Positions 8,166 to 16,093 of a DNA stretch of 64,000 bases are shown piece after piece. Position numbers and translations under genes: made by a program. A model generated the notes under the pieces. The model was not told where the DNA came from, searched no databases, and saw nothing but the letters and a program-made list of their open reading frames with translations. Positions within the stretch are counted from its first letter, which is position 1, and every line of letters starts with the position of its first letter. This DNA is from Bacteroidota bacterium (lineage in GTDB: Bacteria; Bacteroidota; Bacteroidia; AKYH767-A; 2013-40CM-41-45), in contig JADJON010000001.1 of assembly GCA_016713765.1 (NCBI GenBank), positions 558,001-622,000 of the forward strand. The letters are read 5' to 3'.

Positions 8166-9023
8166 TTAGAGCGCCACATACTTCACCGGATCCAGCGCGG
8201 TGCCGTTGAACCAGAGCTCGAAGTGGAGGTGCGGACCGGAGCTGAGTTCGCCGGAGTTGCCGATGATGGCGATGGCATCGCCGGCTTTGACGTAGTCGCC
8301 GACTTTTTTCAACAAGGCGCTGTTGTGCTTGTAAAAACTGAAAAGGTTGTTGCTGTGCTGGATGCCGATCACCCAACCGGTCTCGGAGGTGAAGTTCGCG
8401 ATCACGACCGTACCGTCGAGTGTCGCTTTGATGGGTTCGTTCGGGTTGGAGACAATGTCGATGCCGTAGTGCCGGCGCACCGCGTCGAAACGATTGGTGA
8501 GGGTTCCTTTCAGCGGAGGGAAAAACAGGAAGCCTCGGATGCTGTTGGACATCGAACCGGCGTCGTCGATGGCAAGCGAGAATAGATCCTGTGCTTCGAA
8601 CTCCTTGCGCAAGACCGAGTCCTCCGGCGATTTTCGTAACTGCCGGATCGTGTCGTAGCGCTGCAATTGCTCCGGCTTCAGGATCACCGAGTCGGCAGGA
8701 ATTTCCCCGTTGATGATCCGGCGGAGGTTCTCCAGATAAATGTCGCGGGCGGTCAGCGCCAGTTGCATGGAATCGGCTTTCTGCAAGAGGCTAATGACCC
8801 GTCGTTGCGTCTTCACGTCGGCGTAGCCGGGGATGTATTCGCGTAATCCGGTGAACGCGATGATGAAGGTGGTGATCGTGATGAGCAAGATGATGCTCAG
8901 CCCCGTCGTTACAAATACATTCAACGGCCGGAGCCGGAACGAGGCCTTCTCCTCCAGCGTATCCTCGTTCATGATGACCAGCCGGAAGCGGGACTTGAGG
9001 CGGGTGAGGAGTTTGCGGGCCAT
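8166..9023 (-). CDS. membrane-anchored M23-family metallopeptidase
   Basis: From the ATG at 9023 (MARKLLTRLKSRF) the protein is 285 aa. The frame remains open further upstream only through a low-complexity GL-repeat made by an intergenic tandem repeat, so that extension is rejected. It has a cytoplasmic basic start, one membrane helix at about residues 35-57, a helical linker, then a LytM/M23 domain with zinc ligands in RRHYGIDIV and SGPHLHFELWF. Family members cut peptide cross-links in peptidoglycan and help cell-wall growth or division. It stands alone, transcribed leftward toward the island junction. Confidence 0.9.
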   Translation of the reverse strand: MARKLLTRLKSRFRLVIMNEDTLEEKASFRLRPLNVFVTTGLSIILLITITTFIIAFTGLREYIPGYADVKTQRRVISLLQKADSMQLALTARDIYLENLRRIINGEIPADSVILKPEQLQRYDTIRQLRKSPEDSVLRKEFEAQDLFSLAIDDAGSMSNSIRGFLFFPPLKGTLTNRFDAVRRHYGIDIVSNPNEPIKATLDGTVVIANFTSETGWVIGIQHSNNLFSFYKHNSALLKKVGDYVKAGDAIAIIGNSGELSSGPHLHFELWFNGTALDPVKYVAL

Positions 9024-9031
9024 GAAGGAGG

Positions 9032-9120
<89 letters not shown>

Positions 9121-9211
9121 AAAACGGGCTGCAAGTTAGTTAATGGATAATTTTATAATGCTTTCTCCAGAACCCACTTTCGACCTGGTCATACTTTCGA
9201 TAATTTCCACG

Positions 9212-10607
9212 TGTCAGTGCCTGAAATAGGTTGACCATAAAATCGACCAAATCATGGCAACCAGAAAGGATTACGAATTAAGCCTGGAGCAGCGCTCTCA
9301 GCGGACGTTTAGTGAGAATTTTAAGCGAAAGAAGGTTCAGGAGCTAGAAACCGGCCTTACCGGGATGTGACCTAAGTAACAGTATCAGGTGTCCGGGACC
9401 TCGATTTATCGCTGGATCGCTAAATTTGGGAGTATGGCAAAGAAGAAAGAGGCTGATCGTAGAGGGTGAAAGCGACACGCGCAAGCTCCTGGAACTTCAG
9501 AAAGATCGCTGAGTTGGAACGAAAATTAGGTCAAAAGCAGATCAATTGGAGTTCAAGGACAAGATGATCGAGATAGCAGAAGAAATGTACCGGGTTGACA
9601 TAAAAAAAGCTAGGCTCGCAACTATCCGATACTTTGGTTCCGGCGAGAACGGCTAAGCTGTAGTTTGAACTACTTCTATCAAAGTATCGGCATCAGCAAG
9701 AGGCCGTACACAAGCTCATAGACGTTTACATGAGGAATCAGGACCAGCAAGAGCAATTGCTCCGGTTGTATACCAGGTCAGGAAGGATCACCGACCATGG
9801 GGATGCGGGATATGTACTACAAGATCCTTCCTTCTCATATGGGCAGAGACAAGTTCGAGCACTTGTGTAAAGTGCAGGGGGTGTGGAGTGTAGCGCACTC
9901 CATCGTACGACCGATAGCAGGGGGTGATCCGATTCGCCAACTTACTTGAGGGAATGACGGTTACCGGAATCGATCAGGTGTGGCAAAGTGATATCACTTA
10001 CTTGGAAGTGAATGGCGGTTTTACTACCTCACCTTCATTGTAGACGCCTTCTCCCGCAGGATTGTCGGTCACCAGGCGTCAGCGAACCTGCACACCGTTG
10101 ATACCACCTTGCCAGCATTACGCATGGCTGTAAAGACGCGAGGAGACTCTATACGATCAGGGCTTATCATGCATTCGGATGGCGGGGGCCAGTATTACGC
10201 CAAGGATTTTTTAGACTATACGAGCCAACTGAAGATGCAGATAGTATGTGCGTATGCCTGGAGAATGGAAAAGCTGACGAATCAATGGCGGATAAAGAAC
10301 AACTACTTACGGCACCGAACATCACATTTTGAAATCTGGAGGGAGGTGACGGGCGGTGGCACTCTACAATCAGGAAAAGCCTCATAAAGCGTTAAAGAGA
10401 AATCACCCACAACCTTTGAGTTAGAATGGGTAAAATTGCAGCAGCAACCAGTACCGAAATGACAGCGTCATAGGGCAATACCAGATTTACCGGGGCATCG
10501 AGCCCCGTGTAAATCTGAGCAACCAGACCTCAGAATCCAGCTGTATTAATGGCAAATAACAATCAAACGAGTTACTAAAAACGGTCAACCCTAGTTAGGC
10601 ATTGACA
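9212..10607 (+). mobile_element. decayed IS3-family insertion sequence with TIRs and 3-bp target duplication
   Basis: The left end TGTCAGTGCCT...GGTTGACC (9212-9236) and the inverted right end (10583-10607, reading TGTCAATGCCT...GGTTGACC on the other strand) match over about 25 bp with several mismatches, and the element begins TG and ends CA. It is flanked by ACG on both sides (9209-9211 and 10608-10610), a 3-bp target duplication typical of IS3 relatives. The length of 1396 bp fits the family. The transposase inside is broken, so the copy is probably inactive. Confidence 0.82.
9254..10440 (+). pseudogene. IS3-family transposase remnant (OrfA plus OrfB)
   Basis: An OrfA-like start (MATRKDYELSLEQRSQRTF) ends early. 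OrfB fragments in shifting frames include DQVWQSDITYLEVNGGF, LTFIVDAFSRRIVGHQ, LIMHSDGGGQYYAKDFLDY and YNQEKPHKALKRNHPQ. These are the DDE integrase core of IS3 elements, with the first two Asp residues visible. At least four frame changes or stops interrupt it. The product cannot be made. Confidence 0.85.
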
Positions 10608-10730
10608 ACGCACCACGCACCACGCACCACGCACCACGCACCACGCACCACGCACCACGCCCCTCGTCCCTCGCCCCCCGTCCCTCGCCCCCCGTCCCTC
10701 GCCCCCCCGTCCCTCGTTTCCCCTTCCGTC
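10608..10730. repeat. heptamer array ACGCACC followed by CCCTCGT-like repeats
   Basis: About six copies of the 7-bp word ACGCACC are followed by C-rich CCCTCG/CCCCCCGT words. The insertion sequence sits exactly at the left edge of the array. In one frame it encodes repeated THHAPR, which extends the downstream ORF artificially. Confidence 0.85.
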
Positions 10731-10772
10731 CCTTCAAAATATTTTCGCAAATTTGCAGTTATCACCTCTTCC

Positions 10773-13427
10773 ATGTCCCGCGTTTTTCGTGCGTTTTCCG
10801 GCCAATGGGCCTTTTTAGGCCTTTTCGGGGTCTTTATGATGGCGTCCTGCTCCCAGACCAAGGACACGTTCATCAACCGCACCTTTCATAATCTGTCGGG
10901 TCACTACAACGGCTACTATAATGCCGGGGTGAAGCTGCTGGAGGGAACCGACCGATTGGCGGAGCAGCACGAAGATCATTACGATCGCACCCTGCGGGTT
11001 TATCGCTATGCCAATGCGGAAAAGGCGAAGTCGATCTATCCCCAAATGGACGATGTGATCAAGCGTACCGGTACGGTCATTTCGCGCCACACCATCTACG
11101 ACAAAAACGGCAACGAGAAACCGAACTCCGAACACTGGATCGACGACAACTGGCTGCTTTACGGCAAGGCCTTATTCTTCAAGCACGAATACTTCGCCGC
11201 GATGGAGGCGTTCAACTACGTCGAGGTTACTTACAAGAAGGAAACGACCCGTCACCTGGCTTCGCTGTGGATCGCGAAGACGTACCTGGAACTTACGCAG
11301 CTCAACGAAGCGGAAAACAAACTCGACTATGTCCGCAACCAGAGTGATTTTCCGAAAAAGAATCGTTGGGAACTGGAAGCCACCTTTGCCGACTACTACG
11401 TGCAGGTGCGCAACAACCCCAAAGCCATCGAGCACTTGACCCGTGCAGCGGAACTCGCGCCGCGGCGCGACGACCGCATTCGCTTCCTGTTCATCCTTGG
11501 GCAGATGCAACAGGCGGAGGAGAAATTCTCTCTGGCATTCGATACCTATTCGCGGGTTATCAAGATGAACCCGCCGTACGAGATGGGTTTCAACGCCCGT
11601 ATCAACCGTGCCCGTTGTTACGAGGCCGGCGGTAAAGGCAGCGACGAGGTGCGCAACGAACTCGCGAAGTTGCAGAAGGATCCGAAGAACAAGGATTTCC
11701 TCGACCAGATCTATTACGCGCTGGCCGGCCTGGAGAAGAAGTCGGGCAACGAGCCGGGTGAGATCGAATACCTGAACAAATCGGTTCAGGCCAGCACGAC
11801 CAACAAGAATCAAAAAGCGCTTTCCTACCTCGAACTAGCGAAAATCGCTTTCATCAAACCGGACTATCGACTGGCCAAAGGATACTACGACAGTACTATC
11901 GCCAACTTGTCCAACGACCACCCGGATTATACCGAAGTCCTCCAACGCCGGAACAGTCTTACCCGTTTGGTACGTTACCTGAACATCATCCAGAACGAAG
12001 ACAGTTTGCAGTCGCTCGCCCAGATGACACCGGAACAGCGCGCCAAGCTGGTCGATGACCAGATCCGAAAGGAAGAAGAGGAGAAAGCGCGGCAGAAGGA
12101 AGAGGAGCAGTCCAACCAGATCTTCCAGCCGGGCAACAACCAGCAACAAACCAATCAATTCAACAAGGAAGGCGGCTCGAACTGGTATTTCTACAATCAG
12201 CAAGCGACCGCGTTCGGCTTTAACGAGTTCACCCGCCGCTGGGGAAACCGTAAGCTCGAAGACAACTGGAGGCGTAGTTCCCGCGAGCAGGTGTTCCAGG
12301 CTACGGAAGAAAAAGAAGACACCCTGGTTACGGAAGCCAAGGAGATCGCGGATCCGAAAGCCGCTGCCGAAGCCAAGAAGAAGGCGATGCTCGACGCGAT
12401 CCCCGCCACGCCGGAGGCGATCGAGAAGTCGACCAACAAGATCATCGACGCCTATTACAACGCGGCCATGATCTACCGTGAACAACTGAAGGACAATTCG
12501 TCTGCGGCGGAGATGTTCGAGGAGTTGTTGCGCCGCTTCCCGGAGAACAAGTTCAAGCTGCAGTCGATGTACCAGTTGTACCGGCTGTACGCGCAACTGG
12601 GCAACCCGACGAAGTCGGAGTATTACAAGAACATCATCCTCAACCAGTATGGAGATACCGAGTACGCGGAGATCATCCGGAATCCGAACTACGGACAGGA
12701 TATGGCCACCCGTAAGAGCCAGTTGGAATTGTTCTACGAGGAGACGTACCGCAAATACCTGAACGGCGAATACACGGCCGTGATACAACGTCGTTCACAG
12801 GCCGAGACCATGTTTCCGCAAAACGCGTTCATGCCGAAGTTCGACCTGCTCAAGGCGATGAGCATCGGCAAGACGCAGACGCGCAATAACTTCGAAGCGT
12901 CTTTGCAGGATGTTGTGCGTACCTGGGCGGATGATCCGGTGCGGGAAGCGGCGCAGGATATGCTCGACTACCTTCAACAGCAGGGTGGGGGCGCGGCACC
13001 AGCCGTAGATACCGCGCGTTCAACCCCCGTGGAGCAACCGGCTGCCACGGCACGCAACTACAGTTATTTCCCTGATACGACGCACTACGTGATCGTGGTC
13101 TTCCAGGCGATCGGCGGAGCACTCGATGCGAACCGGTTCAAGACCAAGCTGTCGAACTTCAACACCGCGAATTTCGGCTCAAAGGGGTTGCAGACGCAGG
13201 ACCTCATGCTCGACCATCGCATGAAACTTGTCGTGATCAAGAATTTCGCGAACAAAGCCGAAGCGATGGCCTACTTCAGCGCACTGTACGACAACGACGA
13301 GGTGTACGGTGTAGTCGATGTCAGCGGTTACCAGCAATACGCGGTATCCATCAACAACTTCCCCGAGATCATCCGGCAGAAAAAGCTGGATGAGTACGAG
13401 GACTTCTTCCGGTCGTTTTACCGGTGA
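10773..13427 (+). CDS. porW/sprE: type IX secretion system lipoprotein PorW/SprE, TPR-rich
   Basis: Starting at the ATG at 10773, the 884 aa product has a signal peptide and lipobox ending MMASCSQTKDTF; upstream TTG starts would only add a repeat-derived tail. NRTFHNLSGHYNGYYNAGVKL after the Cys is the hallmark start of PorW/SprE. Tetratricopeptide-like helices fill residues about 60-420. A charged, low-complexity EEEKARQKEEEQ linker lies near 435-450, more TPRs follow, and an SPOR-like beta-alpha C-terminal part (about 780-884) comes last. In gliding and pathogenic Bacteroidota this lipoprotein is needed for T9SS function, linking the periplasmic and outer-membrane parts. It fits the many T9SS cargo genes in the window. 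Confidence 0.87.
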   Translation: MSRVFRAFSGQWAFLGLFGVFMMASCSQTKDTFINRTFHNLSGHYNGYYNAGVKLLEGTDRLAEQHEDHYDRTLRVYRYANAEKAKSIYPQMDDVIKRTGTVISRHTIYDKNGNEKPNSEHWIDDNWLLYGKALFFKHEYFAAMEAFNYVEVTYKKETTRHLASLWIAKTYLELTQLNEAENKLDYVRNQSDFPKKNRWELEATFADYYVQVRNNPKAIEHLTRAAELAPRRDDRIRFLFILGQMQQAEEKFSLAFDTYSRVIKMNPPYEMGFNARINRARCYEAGGKGSDEVRNELAKLQKDPKNKDFLDQIYYALAGLEKKSGNEPGEIEYLNKSVQASTTNKNQKALSYLELAKIAFIKPDYRLAKGYYDSTIANLSNDHPDYTEVLQRRNSLTRLVRYLNIIQNEDSLQSLAQMTPEQRAKLVDDQIRKEEEEKARQKEEEQSNQIFQPGNNQQQTNQFNKEGGSNWYFYNQQATAFGFNEFTRRWGNRKLEDNWRRSSREQVFQATEEKEDTLVTEAKEIADPKAAAEAKKKAMLDAIPATPEAIEKSTNKIIDAYYNAAMIYREQLKDNSSAAEMFEELLRRFPENKFKLQSMYQLYRLYAQLGNPTKSEYYKNIILNQYGDTEYAEIIRNPNYGQDMATRKSQLELFYEETYRKYLNGEYTAVIQRRSQAETMFPQNAFMPKFDLLKAMSIGKTQTRNNFEASLQDVVRTWADDPVREAAQDMLDYLQQQGGGAAPAVDTARSTPVEQPAATARNYSYFPDTTHYVIVVFQAIGGALDANRFKTKLSNFNTANFGSKGLQTQDLMLDHRMKLVVIKNFANKAEAMAYFSALYDNDEVYGVVDVSGYQQYAVSINNFPEIIRQKKLDEYEDFFRSFYR

Positions 13428-13436
13428 AGAGTAGAA

Positions 13437-13565
13437 AGTTTCGAGTTTCCGGTTTCGGGTTTCCGGTTGGTTTAATGGTTGATGATTGAAAGTTGAAAGC
13501 TGATAGAATCACGTTTCAGATACCCATTCAACGCGAAACGCGAAACCCGAAACTCGAAACCGCGA
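13437..13565. repeat. GTTTCGAG/GTTTCCGG short repeats bracketing an inverted copy
   Basis: Words such as GTTTCGAGTTTCCGG and GTTTCGGGTTTCC at 13437-13468 face complementary words (CGAAACCCGAAACTCGAAAC) at 13537-13561. The region could fold into a long hairpin just upstream of the bactofilin promoter. Confidence 0.75.
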
Positions 13566-13577
13566 ACTTATTCACCC

Positions 13578-13608
13578 TTGCGCCGCATTGCCGGTCGTCC
13601 TATATTTG
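13578..13608 (+). promoter_or_regulatory. Bacteroidota-type promoter for bactofilin and atpZ
   Basis: TTG at 13578-13580, a 20-base spacer, then TATATTTG at 13601-13608, a perfect TANNTTTG -7 element. The bactofilin ATG lies 57 bases downstream. Confidence 0.7.
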
Positions 13609-13665
13609 CTGCGGTTTTCGTGAAAATCGCGGAAAATGAGCAACTTATAAGAGAAAGGAGTCCCC

Positions 13666-14097
13666 ATGTTCAAACAGAACAAAGCGGCCGGCAGCCCCGG
13701 CAAATCGAACGATCCGAATACCGCGTCCATCAACCTGATCGGGGCGGGAACGGTCATCGATGGGGACATTCGTTCCAATGGTGACATCCGGATCGACGGT
13801 ACCGTCAACGGACAGGTGATCTCCAAGGCCAAGGTGGTCGTGGGTTCTACCGGCCTGGTGGAAGGCGATGTCATGTGTCAGAATGCCGACGTTTCCGGGA
13901 CGATCAAGGGCAAGACGACGGTTTCAGAATTGTTGTTCCTCAAGTCGACCGCCAAGGTGATCGGCGATATCGTCACCGGCAAGTTGGTGGTGGAGGTCGG
14001 CGCTACCTTTACGGGCTCCTGCAACATGGGTCCGGTGATCAAAGACATCAAGGATGGCGACCAACCAACCCTCTCCAAAGAAAAATCCGCTATCTGA
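13666..14097 (+). CDS. bactofilin (polymer-forming cytoskeletal protein)
   Basis: The 143 aa protein has the bactofilin core at residues about 25-120: repeated short beta-strands of the form IDGDIRSNGDIRIDGTVNGQV and VVGSTGLVEGDV that stack into a right-handed beta helix, flanked by disordered ends. A good ribosome-binding purine stretch (GAGAAAGGAG) precedes the ATG. Bactofilins polymerise into filaments without nucleotide and act in shape, stalk or polar organisation. The 3' end overlaps the next gene by 44 bases, so it is translationally linked to the ATP synthase accessory gene. Confidence 0.92.
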   Translation: MFKQNKAAGSPGKSNDPNTASINLIGAGTVIDGDIRSNGDIRIDGTVNGQVISKAKVVVGSTGLVEGDVMCQNADVSGTIKGKTTVSELLFLKSTAKVIGDIVTGKLVVEVGATFTGSCNMGPVIKDIKDGDQPTLSKEKSAI

Positions 14098-14287
14098 TAA
14101 TCGCGCGCTGATGCGCTACGCGACCATGGGCACCCAGATGCTCGTGATCATGGGCGCCATGACGTTCGGCGGTTACTGGCTCGACAAACACTTCGGGCTG
14201 CAATTCCCCATCTTCACGGTTGTGCTCAGCCTCTTCGGCATCGCGGCGGCGTTCTATTTGAGTTTGAAGGATTTGTTGAAGAAGTGA
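14054..14287 (+). CDS. AtpZ/AtpI-like ATP synthase accessory membrane protein
   Basis: The 77 aa protein has two membrane helices (about residues 22-42 and 50-70) around the GGYWLDKHFG loop typical of the AtpZ/AtpI-related family. It overlaps the bactofilin gene by 44 bases in another frame. These small proteins help c-ring assembly or magnesium supply for the ATP synthase. The position ahead of the atp genes supports the assignment, although other genes intervene. Confidence 0.85.
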   Translation: MATNQPSPKKNPLSDNRALMRYATMGTQMLVIMGAMTFGGYWLDKHFGLQFPIFTVVLSLFGIAAAFYLSLKDLLKK

Positions 14288-14462
14288 ACAGTGAGTAGTG
14301 AACAGTGAACAGTGAATAGCGAATAGTTTTTTAGGGATGATAAGCAATACCATAGAATTTGAATTCACTGATATTTATTTCAGTTTTTTCAGTTACTAAT
14401 TACTAATTACTAATTACTAATTACCAATTACCAATTACCAATTACCAATTACCAATTTCACT
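14284..14462. repeat. heptamer arrays GAACAGT and ACTAATT/ACCAATT
   Basis: AGTGAACAGTGAGTAGTGAAC-like words (14284-14327) are followed, after about 60 bases, by some nine 7-bp words of TTACTAA/TTACCAA type (14393-14458). They separate the AtpZ-like gene from the next membrane protein gene. A similar pair of arrays lies between atpA and atpG. Confidence 0.88.
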
Positions 14463-14489
14463 CCCACCCACTCCAACTTCCCGACCGCT

Positions 14490-14861
14490 ATGTTCCGCTA
14501 CCTGGTCACGCTCGTCATCTTTACCCTGGTTCTTGCCGGTGTTTTGTATGGTGTACAATCTTCGCGGCCGGAATGGGTAGGGGAGTCGTCGTGGTGGATG
14601 CTGGGATATTTTTTTCTACTGACGGCGGCGTTTCATTGGGGCCTGGTTGCCGCTTCGAAAGGCAATCCGCAGGCGTTCATTCGGTATTACATGGGCGCGA
14701 CGAGCTTCAAGTTGCTCATTCACCTCGGCGTGCTGGTCCTTTACGCGTTCTTCTACGGCGAACACGTAGTGCGTTTCATCGTGACGTTTCTTTTCGGATA
14801 TGTATTGTTCACCGGACTCGAGGTGTTTCTTTCGTGGAACAGGTTCCGGCGAGCCGGATGA
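14490..14861 (+). CDS. AtpI-like membrane protein of the ATP synthase locus
   Basis: The 123 aa protein has four predicted membrane helices (about residues 4-22, 36-53, 68-90 and 95-115) with the short loop ASKGNPQAFIRYYMG. Size and topology match the ATP synthase I-type proteins often found just before atpB in Bacteroidota. I infer this role mainly from topology and context, because the sequence is poorly conserved. In this genome atpB is displaced by about 3.3 kb. Confidence 0.6.
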   Translation: MFRYLVTLVIFTLVLAGVLYGVQSSRPEWVGESSWWMLGYFFLLTAAFHWGLVAASKGNPQAFIRYYMGATSFKLLIHLGVLVLYAFFYGEHVVRFIVTFLFGYVLFTGLEVFLSWNRFRRAG

Positions 14862-14883
14862 TTCTTTGTACTTCGAATTGATA

Positions 14884-15351
14884 GCACGCGGATCCCGCGG
14901 ATGATGCGGATTCACGCAGATTATTCCCGCTTTTATTGGATGCCACCAAAGCCAATTTGAGGTTACTTCACCTTATGTTGTATCCGGAGATCACCGACGA
15001 GATTATCAGATCGTTTTATAATGTTTATAAGATTCTGGGCTATGGATTCCTTAGAAGGTATGAGCCATTTGACTTTTGAGAGAAAGGAACGGCCCATGCA
15101 CTTTGATGGGCATAGGGTTGGGAAATACTTTGCAGACTTATTAGTTGACCGAAGAGTGATCGTTGAAATTAAAGCTGTTGAATACCTTATTCCAGAGCAT
15201 GAACTGCAATTGATTAATTATTTGAAGGCGACAGATATTGAGGTAGGACTTCTTCTAAACTTTGGACCTAAACCACAATTTACTCGAAAGGTATTTTCAA
15301 ATTCCCGAAAAAGATCCGCGTAATTCCGCATCATCCGCGGGATCCGCGTGC
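14884..15351. mobile_element. 27-bp perfect inverted repeat enclosing a GxxExxY gene remnant
   Basis: The arms at 14884-14910 and 15325-15351 are exactly complementary over 27 bases (left arm begins GCACGCGGATCCCGCGG) and remain similar for about ten bases further inward. Between them lies one broken GxxExxY-family gene. The arrangement looks like a small transposable or mobilised unit, but no transposase is present and target duplications are not evident. Confidence 0.7.
14975..15323 (+). pseudogene. GxxExxY-family (PD-(D/E)XK-like) protein, decayed
   Basis: One frame reads MLYPEITDEIIRSFYNVYKI followed by LGYGFL, the family start, and then stops at 15077. Another frame, open from about 15021, continues FDGHRVGKYFADLLVDRRVI then VEIKAVEYL, the family core with the D...ExK nuclease-like residues. 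Short deletions around 15050-15075 destroy the GxxExxY region itself. Intact relatives are about 125 aa. Their function is not established; the fold suggests a nuclease. Confidence 0.75.
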
Positions 15352-15408
15352 GATCCATTCTTGACCAGAGGCTTTGACACCAGCAGTTAGAGTATTAACT
15401 TGCCAAGG

Positions 15409-15966
15409 ATGTTCAGGCTATTCTGGAAAATATGGCTCAGGGTGTTTGGGTGGAAGTTCGTGGGGACGTTTCCGCAGGAGTTGAAGAAGTGCGTGATCGC
15501 CGTGGCGCCGCATACGAGCAACTGGGACGTCGTTGTCGGCATGGCAACCCGATCGGTGATGCCCATACGCGGCGCGAAGTTTCTCGGTAAGCAGGAGCTC
15601 TTCCGCGGCATCCTCGGACCCTTCATGCGCTGGATCGGCGGAGTGCCCGTCGACCGTTCGAAGAAATCCAATACCGTCGAACAGGTAGCCGAAGCCTGCC
15701 GAAAGAGCGAGCGGTTCATCCTCGCCATCGCCCCGGAAGGAACCCGAAAGCGTGTCGACTCGCTCAAGACCGGCTTCTGGCACATGGCCAAGGCCGCGGG
15801 AATCCCGATCGTGCTGGCCGGCCTCGACTATAAGCACAAAGCCGTCGTTTTTTCCGAACCATTCCACCCGCAGAACGAAGCGGAAGATTTCAAACGCATC
15901 TACGCCTTCTTCTCCGGTATCGAAGGCAGGCATCCCGAACTTGGGCTTGGACACCTGGCTGGATAG
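15409..15966 (+). CDS. 1-acylglycerol-3-phosphate acyltransferase-like (PlsC family)
   Basis: Starting at MFRLFWKIW (15409), 185 aa. It has the acyltransferase HX4D box as HTSNWD near residue 36, a substrate-binding FLGKQELF, a GGVPVDRS block and the IAPEGTRKR motif near residue 110. The family adds an acyl chain from acyl-CoA or acyl-ACP to lysophosphatidic acid or related lipids at the inner membrane. At about 185 residues it is a short member of the family. It is alone on its strand between the GxxExxY remnant and a terminator facing the reverse-strand gene. Confidence 0.88.
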   Translation: MFRLFWKIWLRVFGWKFVGTFPQELKKCVIAVAPHTSNWDVVVGMATRSVMPIRGAKFLGKQELFRGILGPFMRWIGGVPVDRSKKSNTVEQVAEACRKSERFILAIAPEGTRKRVDSLKTGFWHMAKAAGIPIVLAGLDYKHKAVVFSEPFHPQNEAEDFKRIYAFFSGIEGRHPELGLGHLAG

Positions 15967-16039
15967 ATAGCCGCGCGAGCTACCCATTCGTCATCTCGCT
16001 AACCTACTTTACCGCTTCGGCCGAACTGAAAATAAGCAA

Positions 16040-16070
16040 AGAGGCTGTTCGGGTTCTCCGGACAGCCTCT
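16040..16070. terminator. hairpin terminator between convergent genes
   Basis: AGAGGCTGT (16040-16048) pairs with ACAGCCTCT (16062-16070). It sits between the acyltransferase gene and the reverse-strand SprB-repeat gene and could serve both. Confidence 0.75.
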
Positions 16071-16093
16071 CCAATATTTTGTTGCCAACGTTC

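Noticed and set aside
10602..10772. Extended N-terminus of PorW/SprE with THHAPR repeats
   Set aside because: It is encoded by the heptamer array and precedes a proper lipoprotein signal peptide at 10773.
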